The notes beneath the pieces were generated by a model, which was given only the letters and a program-made list of their open reading frames with translations, did no database searches and was not told where the DNA came from. DNA of 64,000 nt from Actinomortierella ambigua. Taxonomy: Eukaryota > Mortierellomycota > Mortierellomycetes > Mortierellales > Mortierellaceae. The stretch spans positions 45,730-109,729 of the forward strand of contig JAAAJB010000036.1 of NCBI GenBank assembly GCA_016098155.1. The letters run 5' to 3'. This document shows positions 20,304 to 31,260 of this stretch, piece by piece (position 1 is the first letter of the stretch; each line of letters opens with the position of its first letter). The position numbers and the translations under genes were made by a program.

Positions 20304-22950
20304 CTATTGGGCATCAGGCTCATTTGCGCGGACCCAGTCACCAGCAATCGTGCCAAGCAGGTGATCAGGCACTGTCCAAGCGTCGACTAACGCGTTCACG
20401 TTTTCATGAACACGTTGAAGAACGGCACTGACAAGATTGCTGACGCGTTCCTGTACCTCTACATCCAAATATCGACGGCGAAGCATATAAGGGTCATTCT
20501 CAATCTTCCACAAAGCATGCATTTGACGCACGAGGGTCAGGCTAGCGCCGTTGGGATCAGAGGTCTCCTTTTCGACCAGTGCCTTCAGAATCCAATGCTC
20601 GGCCAGCGCACGCGAGAATTCTTGCGAAAGGGCTGCGTGGCGGTCAAGGAGTTGATCCAAACTCTCGATTTCGCCACCCCTGGCATTCTGCTCCTGGCGG
20701 CTGGCAGACAGGGCAGCCTGCAGGCGCTGACTGGCGCACAGGACGTGGTGCTCAAAGAAAGCGAGCTGCCATTCGGCAGAGAGGATGGTTGAGTCGCTCA
20801 CGTTGCCGACCTGGAAGGTATTCTTCAGCGAAGCAAGGGCGGGCATCTTCTTGGGTGTGTAATCACCGATCGAGCCCTTGGCTACGGTAATCATCAGAAC
20901 ATGATTGTCGCCTACATTTTTTTTGGATGCCACAATTAGTATTGGTGAGCTGCTCATCTCTTGCATTATTTCTTGATACATAACTGTTCTCCCTTTTCTC
21001 TTTGACGTCGTACCTTCATATGTTGTCATGACGTCCACGTCTGCTTTCATGTTGCCAATTCGGTTAGAGGATTTCATGCCCTGTCCACCACATGCTTCGC
21101 GACAAGTCTGGAGAGTATCGAGAAGATGCCAGCTGTGGAATGCCTTTGTGAGGGCAGAGGCCATGTGAAACTCCTTTGTCTTCTTCGGGTTGTCCTTGGC
21201 CACCTTCTTAAGCTCCAGCAATCTGAGCGAAGAAAAGTGGTGCGCATATGTCGTGGCGAGCAATGGATAGAGGCGACGCTAATAAAAAAAAAAGAGTGCC
21301 AATCAAACATGGTTGGGAAGGGAGGTAATAGCTTAGAAACTAGACATGACCATAAATTATGAGATTCACGATTCCAGGCAAAGGTACCGTACCTGATGAA
21401 GGTTGTAATTCATGATCAGCTGCTCCGGTTCGCCCAGGTTACGCGTACCGAATTGTCTACGAGACAAGCTATACCGAATCGAGGTCGTCAGAGCAACCTT
21501 GGCAAGGTTTCTCGTGGCATTAGCAATACCCACTCTACCCTCGGACAAGTTGACCAGCTGGCCTCCGAACCGCGCATCTTTGTCAGTGAACACGCTCTCA
21601 TAAAGGCCTTGCTCGTTGACGCCACCGTACTTGTTCAGGCAATGGTCGCGGGCTACCTTGACATGGTCAAACCAGATTCTACCATTGTCCATCGCGGAAA
21701 GACCTGATTTGGTTCCACAATCCCGGATTGTAATCCCGGGCAATGGCTCAAATGTCTTGGGGTCGCGCAGTTGGACGACGAAAGCATGGATGCCATAGTG
21801 TTCATACTCTGACGTCTCCGGATTAGGGACATAGAGCTGTGCCCACACGATGGCGTTGACAGCAGTCATCAGGGCGGCGCCGATCCAATACTACAGGCAG
21901 GGAAAAAAGTAAGATGGCGATGAGTGATTCATTATGGCATGTTCAGGCCGTAGTGGTGATCATGCCGGCAAAGAGGTCTGTTGCTCACCTTTTGGGCGGT
22001 TGTCGTGGGCGTGTGCAGGATGTAGCATTTCTCTCGAGGATCCCAGCGCGCCTCTGTCTCAATGCCTCGAGGGTTGGAGCCATGGCCCAGCTCTAAACGA
22101 AAAGGAGAAAAAGTTAGCGGCCGGATAAAAAAAAAAAGTGAAAGTCGACATGGTATTATTGAGTGTCATTGTAGTAAAGTCACATACCTGTCAATGCAAA
22201 GCAACCACGGACTTTAAAAGAATCGGCTGCAGGGAGGTACTTCAATTTCAGTTCCTCAGATCCAAGCTCGCGAATGGCTCCCGAGTAAAGAACAAAGTGC
22301 GCACCAGCCATCGTTCCAAGAGCATTGTCGTAATAGGTAAGGGCGTCTTGGATCGCGTAGTGCTTGGGCAGCCTTGGAAAATTGAGAAAGCAGTAGAGTT
22401 TGAGACCGGGTTGAATGTATTTCCTCGGCTGGTGTGTGTGCGTGTGTATGTGTGTGTGTGTGTGGGGGGGGGAACTTTAAGTGAGAGTACAACTATGGGC
22501 AGCTTACATCGGCTCGTTCCACTTGGGACGGACGTTCATGGCTGTCAGCTTCTCATGCCTCTTCTGGTTGAGGATGACGGCATCGTTCCTGTGAAGGTCA
22601 TATTGAAACGCAAACAGCGGGTCTTTGAGCAGGTCGAATGTCTAGCCATGTGGTAGTAGCGCAAGATCGGAGAATGTAAATGAACTGGAAAACCCCGAAG
22701 CCGTGGAAACGGAGATAAGCTCCAGCAACAGCGCGCTTCAAACCTTCCGAGTCGTTTCATTTTGGCATTGGTATTTAATACGTACCCATTTGCGCCAGGT
22801 TTGATCTTCGCCATCCAGCAAGACCGAGAGAATGTTTTGGTCCAGTTTAACAGCAGGGATAAGAGCCGACAAGGCAGGGCTGCCACTCGAGGAGTTTAAA
22901 TGGCCTGAGATGGCCTGCAGACGAAGCTGCGCACTTGACAGCGAAGACAT
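20304..22950 (-). CDS. ACOX: Acyl-CoA oxidase
   Basis: Catalyses the first, FAD-dependent step of peroxisomal beta-oxidation, producing trans-2-enoyl-CoA and H2O2. Seven minus-strand exons: 22950-22786, 22641-22508, 22372-22188, 22092-21989, 21890-21393, 21278-21014, 20911-20304; phases close exactly to give 652 aa, normal for the family. Motifs in order: TFDLLKDPLFAF, ALTYYDNALGTMAGAHFVLYSG, GCFALTELGHGSNPRGIETEA, YWIGAAL, EGRVGIANATRNLAK, RRQFG, ACGGQGMKSSNRIG, MTTYEGDNHVLM. The product ends ...RANEPDAQ and has no SKL-type PTS1; I see no PTS2 at the N-terminus. Import may occur as a complex, as known for Yarrowia oxidases. Intron 2 contains a TG dinucleotide run (about 22430-22463). Confidence 0.96.
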
Positions 22951-23249
22951 GGCACTTGGAAAGTTGAATGGGAGTGGGAGGAGGTGGAGGCGGAATGGAG
23001 AATGTCTTTGTGAATGAAGATGGAAGATGATGTGTGCTGTTTTCGGTCTCTTTTGTACCTGCTGGTGGAGAGGGCGGGCGATAGGAACTCGTTCGGCTCA
23101 CATTATGCCGCGCAAGGTTAAAATTTACTCCTGTGGTGTTTGGTTCGCACGCTTTCTCCACTCTTACCGGCACCAGTCGGGAATAAAAAGTCAGATCATT
23201 TATCCTTCTCTGTGTTCATTCGTAAGTCGCAAAACAAGAAACTATTTCT

Positions 23250-24552
23250 CTACAGTGCATCGCCATATTTGTTGCGATTACGATTGGCATGCGATTCCAA
23301 GTCTTCCCGTGTTCTCGGGAATGCATTTGGTCCGTCGGGCGATGCGCTGCCGACAGGCGTGCCTTCGGCTTGTTGCTGGCGAATGCGATCCCAGCTCGAT
23401 CCACCACGCTTTGCTCCGCTGTTTTGATAGTTGGGTGATGTCTGGTCACTGTTAGCCTGCGCACCTCCGTTTGTATCACCGTCGGACTGTGGGTCATTGC
23501 CTGTTCGAACGCGCGCCCAAGCCGACTTTGGAACATTTTCCTGTCTGATCTTGGACCACGAATTAGATCCTTGCTGCAGCTCCCTTGCTCTTTGTTCGAC
23601 ATTGGTCCATGCTACCATGAAAGAGAAGGGAAGAGGGAGCGGTCTTTCGTCAGTGGCTCCCGTAGTATGACGACCATACTGGCCGTGTCGACGCTTGTCT
23701 GCTCATTTGAACACATACCATTGTCGCTGCCCAACATTGCCTTGCCGTTGTTCGGGTCGTTGCCTCCATGATATCCGTCACCGCTGGAAAAACCTTGAAA
23801 CTGACTTTCCTTTACTACGTCGTCCGACACCATTTCTGATCGCGGTTGGGCTGGGAATCGCTGGTAGCCTGCTGGGGGCATGGATACTGAAGGGTCATGT
23901 CTTTGCGATCTCTGTGGTCCTTGTGATCCCTGTGGTCCTGGTCGTTGCTCCCTATTCAATTCAAGAACATACTCAGAGGAGTCTCAGCAGCCGTGCAAAA
24001 GGCGACTTCAGGGCGACAATTTGATATCCAGCAGGGCGGGCTTGTACCTCATGTCCTGAACAATAGTAAGGACCCGCTGGAAATTCGGGATCGACTGAAT
24101 AGTGCGTAGACTCGCCATGGCGCCAAACAGCATGCCTACTTGACTACCAATCAAGAATGCGCCTGTTGCCAAGGCCATAGCCTGGAAGCCCTTGAACTTT
24201 TTCGATCTGGCTAAGTGCACGAAAGGAGTGCGAAGAATGGTGAGATGGATAAATTCCCGGGTTACATCGTCCGTGCCTCTTGGTTTCAGCGAGTCACCCA
24301 CCTTACCTAGCATGATGCCACCAAAAGCACCCAGTGCCGATCCGGCCGTAGCTATTTCATTCAAGATACGATAATGATGGTAAGTTCACGTTTGGTGTCT
24401 CTCGTGGAGCAGTTATGGCAGCAACTGAATAGCAAGTACGTACTGTAGTTGGATAGTTGGTCTTTTGCCTTCTGCACAGTCCTAATCTCATCCTCGGTGA
24501 AATTCTCCTGCTTCATGCGCTCCGAGATTTTGGTGTATACGTCTCCATTCAT
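23250..24552 (-). CDS. Conserved-looking membrane protein with disordered tail, unknown
   Basis: Four exons: 24552-24444, 24351-24048, 23951-23719, 23611-23250; phases close to give 335 aa. The N-terminus is charged and helical (KISERMKQENFTEDEIRTVQKAK). Two hydrophobic Gly/Ala-rich segments follow (TTAGSALGAFGGIMLG and FQAMALATGAFLIGSQVG), separated by a basic stretch (LARSKKFKGF). The C-terminal half is Gln/Ser/Gly/Asn-rich and disordered, with two similar short motifs: WSKIRQENVP and WDRIRQQQAE. The two-segment arrangement recalls OCIA-domain mitochondrial or endosomal proteins, but I cannot confirm that. The two W-x-[KR]-I-R-Q motifs look like repeated peptide docking sites. Confidence 0.75.
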
Positions 24553-25842
24553 GTTGAAGAATTCGATGCTGGGTGTTGTTGGGAAGTGTGAGGGTTTCAC
24601 TCACTTTCGCTAAATAGGCAATTCTCTGTGAGCAGTTAGAGAGGGTTCAATTTACAGAAACGTCACGTTCAATTAGAGAAAGCGCCTACAGCATGGTGTT
24701 CCCTACTCTTCGTACCTTTGTACAATGCATTCGTCAAGGATTCTTTCCTTCTTTCAGTATTTTCTTAAATTATCTAAGTAGATAATTCCACCACTTACCT
24801 TTGGTTTACATGTGCTAGAGCAATGGGTATTGAAGAGCTTTGGGCATGGCTCAAGAAGAAGAAGGTTCCCGCCACTGCAGTGCGTCTATGACAGACTATT
24901 CGAACACTCTTGAGACATTATCCTCCCCAGAAACTAGCCAAAGATTCTAATGAAGGAGTCTTCCAGAAACGTACGGGTATCGCGTTCGAAAATTTCCAAG
25001 GTGAGTGTTAGGAGCTGATCAGAGGGAGCAAGTGCACGCATTGATGGCTCCTCAAGAATGTTTAGTCAAATTAAGTACAGGAACAAGCTCCTTGTGTGAT
25101 CCAGCGAAAGCGGCGATGGAGTAAGCATTGCCGAGTTTGTTGAGTTTGTTGAGTTTGTTGATGACTTTGCCGAGAATACGATCCACGTTCATATCGATTT
25201 CATGCGCTGTTCGTTCAAGGGTGTCGTATATTTCCAATTGACGCCTAAAAAAACTCGTCCAAGACAAACTGCAGTGTTTGCGGAAGATCACCGGAGGCGG
25301 AACGCAGATGAAATAATCCGCGTATCGTCAACCACCTTTGGTGAGAGGCCTTGGCTTCAATCGCAAAGTGACTCGTGGCGTTGTAGCATGCTCCCATGCA
25401 TATCGGTGGGCATTGAGAAATTGGCACCCGTTGGACGTCGGCTCCATTGCTTTTGTCAGGTCTTATCGTGCTTGTAAAATGTGCGTGGAGAAGGTCTCGC
25501 CAAGCAAGAACCTTCCCAGCAATACGGAAGTCTTTAGCGCAGTAGGTACGATTTCAATATCGGTGACGCAATAGCTCCGCCAATACGCGGTGGGCTAAGC
25601 GTGCAGGTGCCTTCATCTGCATTTGCATGGCAAAGAAGTGTAACTCTTATTCCCTCCTCCCTAGTCACAACTCACATCAGCACTCTCTTCTGCTTCTTCT
25701 TTCCGAGGTATGTTCTCACCGCAAACCTGGAGCCTTGAAGACTCTACGCGTCATTCTTCGGATGGTGACATTTCTCGGAAGCATCTCGCGTCATCATGCG
25801 AGTACTCACATGGGTGATTGCCTCTACAACGCGATGAAATAG
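24553..25842. other. Region without an intact gene, possible gene remnants
   Basis: At 24833 an ATG opens MGIEELWAWLKKKKVPATA, which resembles the N-terminus of Rad2/XPG-like proteins common in early-diverging fungi, but the frame stops after 22 codons. At about 25170 the plus strand reads NTIHVHIDFM, also reminiscent of that family. On the minus strand 25291-25052 reads a helical peptide (ERTAHEIDMNVDRIL) containing a 9-bp tandem repeat (GAGTTTGTT x3, about 25137-25163). A frame change occurs at the A-run near 25247. Nothing intact. Confidence 0.4.
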
Positions 25843-28406
25843 ATGACGGCGGAGCAAAGCACCACCGCCCGGGTTCTAAAGCCCACTATCTTGACGTTGA
25901 TTGCTGTCGTGGCCATCTCAAGTCGACTATTCTCCATCATTCGTTTCGAATCGGTTATTCACGAGTTTGACCCCTGGTTCAACTACCGCACCACCCAGCG
26001 TACTTGTTTGTCTTTTTCCTGGTGATCTGCCCCCCCCCCTTGAGTAGGGGTGGCCATGGAGGCGTGGAAACATGATCTATTATGGTGAGGGGGCCTTGGA
26101 CTAACCCTTTCTTCATGTCTTGTTCCTCGATTTTAGACCTTGTCAAAAATGGATTCTATGACTTTTGGAACTGGTTTGACGAAAAGTCGTGGTATCCTCT
26201 TGGACGCGTTGTGGGTGGCACTGTTTATCCTGGTATCATGGTCACTAGTGCCATTATCCACAATGTTCTTCATTATTTCAACTTCCCCGTCGACATCCGC
26301 AACGTCTGTGTGTTCCTGGCTCCCATGTTCTCGGGACTGACTGCTCTCTCGGCCTACCTGCTCACGAAGGAGCTCAAAGACTCATCTGCAGGATTGCTTG
26401 CTGCAGCCTTTTTGGGCGTTGCTCCTGGCTACATCTCTCGTTCTGTCGCTGGATCGTACGATAACGAGGGTATTGCCATTTTCTTGCTCGTCTTCACTTT
26501 CTACCTTTGGATCAAGGCCGTCAAGACTGGCAGCGCCTTCTTTGGTCTTCTCACTGCTCTGTTCTACTTTTACATGGTGTCCGCGTGGGGTAAGTTGTTG
26601 CAGCGGTGTGTGTGTGTGTGTGTGATTGAGCGAAAAAAGAGGGACGACTAAAAGTTTTGAACTGCGTTATTAATGAGTTGTCATTCAATGTCTGTCCAAA
26701 TAGGTGGCTATGTTTTCATTACAAACTTGGTCCCTCTCCATGCCTTTACCTTGGTCCTGATGGGACGCTTCTCGAACCGCCTCTATGTCTCCTACTCGAC
26801 CTTTTATGCCGTTGGAACGCTATTGTCGATGCAGATCCCTTTTGTCGGCTTCCAACCCACGCGTACAAGTGAGCACATGGCGGCTTTGGGCGTTTTTGGT
26901 CTCCTGCAGCTCTGTGCTTTTGCTGAGCTCATCCGTGGCTATGTTACACCTCAGCAATTCAAGACCTTGCTCAAGGGTGGTATCTCATTGGTTGCAGTTG
27001 CCTCCGTTGCTGTCCTGGCTTTGCTGAGCGCGACGGGTGTGGTTGCTCCTTTCACTGGCCGTTTCTACTCGCTTTGGGATACAGGCTACGCTAAGATCCA
27101 TATCCCCATCATTGCCTCGGTCTCGGAGCATCAGCCCACCGCATGGACCTCGTTTTTCTTTGATTTGAACATGCTCATCTTCCTCTTCCCTGCCGGTGTC
27201 TACTTATGCTTCAAGAAGCTTGAGGACGAGCACGTCTTTATTATCTTGTACTCCGTCTTTGCCTCGTACTTTGCTGGTGTCATGGTCCGTCTGATGCTCA
27301 CCTTGACCCCCGTCGTCTGTGTCTCGGCCGCCATTGCCTACTCAACCCTGCTGGATATCTACCTCGAGCGTCCCGAGCATGTTCTGGGCGCCGACTTCTT
27401 GGTGTCTGCGGGTGTTCAAGATACTCAAAAGTCCACTTCTGCGGAGCATGGTGACGCGGCTGGTTCCAAGAAATCCAACAAGGCTAACAAAAACAAGAGT
27501 GCGTCGACAGCCGTGGCACCTGCTACTGAGACCAAGGCAACCAAGGCAACCAAGGCTGACAAGAGCGGTCGCTTCCCTATCTATCACTGGGGCTCGCGCA
27601 TGCTGGTGGTCGTGAGTCTCGCCTACTTCCTGTTCATTTTTGCTTGGCATTGTACCTATGTCACATCTGGCTCGTACTCGTCGCCATCGATCGTGCTGGC
27701 CACGCAAAGCGCCGATGGCTCCCAGTTCATTATCGATGACTTCCGTGAGGCGTACTACTGGTTGCGCAAGAACACGGATGAGGACACCAAGGTGATGTCG
27801 TGGTGGGACTATGGCTACCAGATGGCAGGCATGGCCAATATCACGACGCTGGTCGACAACAATACGTGGAACAACACCCATATTGCGACAGTCGGCAAGG
27901 CTATGGCTAGCTCGGAGGATGTTGCCTATGAGGTATTGCGTCGCCATGATGTTGACTATGTGCTCGTCCTCTTTGGCGGAGTCATTGGCTACTCGGGTGA
28001 CGACATCAACAAGTTTTTGTGGATGATCCGTATCGCAGAGGGCGTGTATCCCAACGAGGTGAAGGAGTCCAACTTCTTCACATCTAGAGGCGAGTACAAG
28101 GTGGACGAGGACGCTACTCCGACCATGAAGAACTCGATCATGTACAAGATGTCGTACTACCGATTTGCCGAGTTGTTCGGCGGCCAGGGCGGTTATGACC
28201 GCGTCCGCGGCGCACGTTTACCTGCCCAAGGACCACAACTCAACGTTCTTGAGGAGGCATTCACTTCTGAGAACTGGTTGGTGCGTATCTATAGGGTCAA
28301 GGACCTCGACAACTTGGGGCGCGATCTTAAGGATGCGACGGCTTTTGATCAAGGAAAGGCCCGCAAGTCTTCGATCCGTCGTCGATCTCATACCGTCAAA
28401 GCTTAG
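25843..28406 (+). CDS. STT3: Oligosaccharyltransferase catalytic subunit STT3
   Basis: Transfers the preassembled glycan from dolichol pyrophosphate to Asn-X-Ser/Thr in the ER lumen. Exons 25843-25999, 26137-26589, 26704-28406; phases close to give 770 aa. Catalytic elements: EFDPWFNYR with Asp43, [11 protein letters not shown] (second acidic motif), the external-loop SVSEHQP, and WWDYGYQ at residues 570-574, followed by the conserved glycosylated [10 protein letters not shown]. About a dozen membrane segments precede the lumenal domain. An unusual Lys/Ala/Thr-rich linker (about residues 445-490, [10 protein letters not shown]... [10 protein letters not shown]) interrupts the end of the membrane domain. 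The ATG is preceded by a TAG stop. Confidence 0.97.
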
Positions 28407-28853
28407 TTGTGCCGCTCAACGTAGTGATTTTCTTAGATACCTATTTGTTTGTCCACAGTTTGCCTCAATGTATGTTGGCGTGGCCACGTGTGTACAGTTT
28501 TCTGGTTGGGCGGATAGTATCATTTGGTTGCACATGAGGAGGCATGTCGAGAAACGAAGAGTAAAAGAAAGAGCGGCTCGAATGAGGACATGCAGAGAAA
28601 CGGAAGAAGGGTGGGAAGACGACATGGATGAGAAATCTTTATTAGGCACGGAAGCTGATGTTTGCAATAGAACTTTGTCTCTCCAAGACCTCAAATGAAT
28701 GAGACGAGGTAGAGGTCTACACCATGAGGCACTGACTGCGCCCATGTAGAAGGAGGGAGAGGTCTGAGTGATTGGTTGAAATATCTCTTTCCGCCTTTCA
28801 TCTTTTTTTTTTTTTTTTTTTTTGGTTTCTGAATTCAGGGTTCGTTCGAGTTC
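28407..28853. other. STT3-LYS9 intergenic region with a splice acceptor
   Basis: Holds the STT3 3' region and a T-tract (28803-28823) leading to an acceptor (gaattcag, ends 28838). From 28839 the sequence is already in frame with the downstream gene (G-S-F-E-F before the ATG), so the first intron of the LYS9-like gene probably ends here. Confidence 0.6.
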
Positions 28854-30760
28854 ATGTCGCACGCTACAAAGATTGATGATCCTTTCTTCTATGTCGACGC
28901 TGTGGGAGGCACTGAGCACAAGAACACCGAGGCCCCTGGTGTCCAGATCATGTCTGTTGACATTTTGCCCTCAGAGTTGCCCCTGGAGAGCAGCCAGCAC
29001 TTTAGCGACGCTCTCTACCCCTTTGTCAAGGAGCTGGTAAGGACCAAGGTTGTTGAAACAGTACGTGATTCTGATATTTGTTGAGAAGATGCCCCTGATT
29101 CTGACATTTGGTGGATCTCAAATTTATTTCTTCTTGGCATGGTAAACAGATCCGTGACAATGTCAGCCATCCCGTTTTGGCAGGTGCTACCATCGCCCAA
29201 GGTGGAAAGTTGACCAAGGATCACGAGAAACTGCACGAGGTGCTCAAGAAGGAGAAGGCTCAGGAGAAGCTGAGCGCTCTTTTGGGCAAGTCCCAAGGCC
29301 AGTCGACCACTGGTCTCAACAACAAGCGCAAGAAAGTCCTTCTCTGCGGCTCTGGTTTTGTCGCTGGCCCCTTGGTCGACTACCTGCTGCGTGACCCCAA
29401 CGTCGACATGACGATTGCCAGCAACTCGCAAGCCGAGGCCACTCACTTGGCACTGGGTAAGAAGAACACCAAGGTCGTTCCATTGGATGTCAAGGATAAC
29501 GAGACGATGGCCTCGTTGGTCAAGGACTCGGACATTGTGGTCAGCTTTGTGCCTGCACCCTTCCACCCAATCATTGCCGAGCACTGTATCGAGCAGAAGA
29601 AGAACATGGTCACGGCCAGCTACATCAGCCCTGCCATGAAGGCTCTGGATGAGCGTGCCCAGCGAGCTGGAATCACCATCATGAACGAGATTGGTTTGGA
29701 CCCTGGCATTGACCATCTGAGCGCTATGAAAATGATTGACGAGGTCAAGGCTGAGGGAGGCAAGGTCACCTCCTTTGTGTCGTGGTGTGGAGGTCTTCCT
29801 GCTCCTGAGGCCTCCAACGTGCCCCTGTCTTACAAGTTTTCGTGGTCGCCTCGCGGTGTGCTGACAGCTGGACTGAACGACGCCAAGTTCCGTATGCACA
29901 ATGGATTCCATGAGATCCAGGGCCGTGACCTTATGAAGAAGCATTTCCCTGATGTGCCAATCTACCCTGGATTCAACCTCGAGGGTGTCGCCAACCGTGA
30001 CTCGCTGAGCTACGCCGACACCTATGGCCTGGGCCCTGTCGAGAAGCTTGACACGATGTTCCGTGGTACGCTCCGCTACAAGGGCTATGCGGATCTGATG
30101 TATTCCTTCAACCGCCTGGGCTTGCTCAACGCGACCGAGTCGCCCCAGCGATTCGGTACCTGGGTTGAGTTTATGGACAACGTTCTGTTTGGCAACAGCG
30201 CGGCCAGCAAGTCTTATGACAATGCATCGCGTGTGTCTGTCATTGCCGAGAAGCTGAACCTGCCAACCTCGCATGCCCAAGTTGGCAAGGTGGCTGATGC
30301 TCTCCAGTGGTTGTCGCTGATGCCATCTGCGCACATGGATCAAAAGAACCAGTTCACGGCAACGCATTCGACGACGACGCTTGACAGCTTCTGTGCGCTG
30401 TTGATGAACAAGCTCAAGTACCAGCCTTTGGAGCGCGACATGGTGATTCTGCACCACGAGTTTGGCATTGAGCTCAAGGACGGCTCGGAGCAGACCCGGA
30501 CATCGACGCTGGTCTCGTACGGCTCCTTTGAGACGTACACTGCGATGGCAAAGACGGTCGGCTTGCCGGCTGCTATGGCGACGGAGATGCTGTTGAACGG
30601 CGAGATCCCGGAGAAGGGTATCCTGGCACCAATCCAGCCCCATGTGTACAACACGATCCTCGAGAAGCTGAACCAGGAGGGTGTGTCGGTCCTGGAGAAG
30701 ATTGCGCTCAAGGGCATGCGGCCTTCTCTCAAGTGGACCGGAAGCGGCACCTTCAACTAG
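28854..30760 (+). CDS. LYS9: Saccharopine dehydrogenase (glutamate-forming) with residual LKR segment
   Basis: Lys9-type saccharopine reductase of the alpha-aminoadipate lysine pathway. Exons 28854-29060 and 29150-30760 give 605 aa. The enzyme domain starts near residue 110 with the Rossmann motif KVLLCGSGFVAGPLVDYL, then FVPAPFHPIIAEHCI, ASYISPAMKALDE, NEIGLDPGIDHLSAM, SWCGGLPAPEASNVPL, YADTYGLG. The N-terminal 70 residues are unusual. SFEFMSHATKIDDPFFYVDA and MSVDILPSELPLESSQHFSDALYPFV match the C-terminal end of the lysine-ketoglutarate reductase half of bifunctional LKR/SDH (AASS) proteins. The reductase domain itself is absent: STT3 ends 447 bp upstream. The choice of donor (29061 GTACGT over 29039 GTAAGG) is by family spacing. 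Confidence 0.93.
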
Positions 30761-31260
30761 AAAGAGGGATGGATGTAGTTTTGGTTTAGATTGTATAAAA
30801 AGTATTTCGTTTCATATTATTTAAAAAAAATGATGTGATGTGGGAATCGACAATGATGAAGAGGGAGAAAAGATGGGCATAACGTGCTTTGGCTCATCTT
30901 GTCCATCGTATTGCCTGCAGCTTCCTGCTCCGGAGCCAGATGGGGCCACAAATTTAAGAGCAAAGCTCAGTACAATAAAATAGGTCCCGTTACTCGTTAC
31001 AAACAATAGCGATGGTGCTACTAGGGTATCAAACGTGGTCCATAGTTGTCCGCAAAAACATCCACAACAATGTCTTCATCCACCCTCCTTCCCCATACAC
31101 TTGGTCAAGTGCACGTTGGCACCATTGAGGTAGTGAGTGCAGGACCTTCTCTTGATAGATTTCGGAGACACCAAGAGAAGGGCACGCACTCCTACAGTCA
31201 TTATAGATGCGCAAGAACGAGAAAAGGCGAGTTTTACTATGCATGAACATGGGCTACACT
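30761..31260. other. Intergenic region
   Basis: Between convergent LYS9-like and nucleoporin genes. Short frames on both strands but nothing supported. Confidence 0.55.

Noticed and set aside
25843..28838. STT3 nested in an intron of a full LKR/SDH gene
   Set aside because: It would explain the missing LKR domain, but no LKR-coding exon is visible upstream to 24.5 kb and same-strand nesting of a gene this large is improbable.
29015..30643. Uninterrupted 542-aa minus frame
   Set aside because: It is antisense to the saccharopine dehydrogenase exon, which is conserved along its whole length. Codon bias of the sense gene removes antisense stops.
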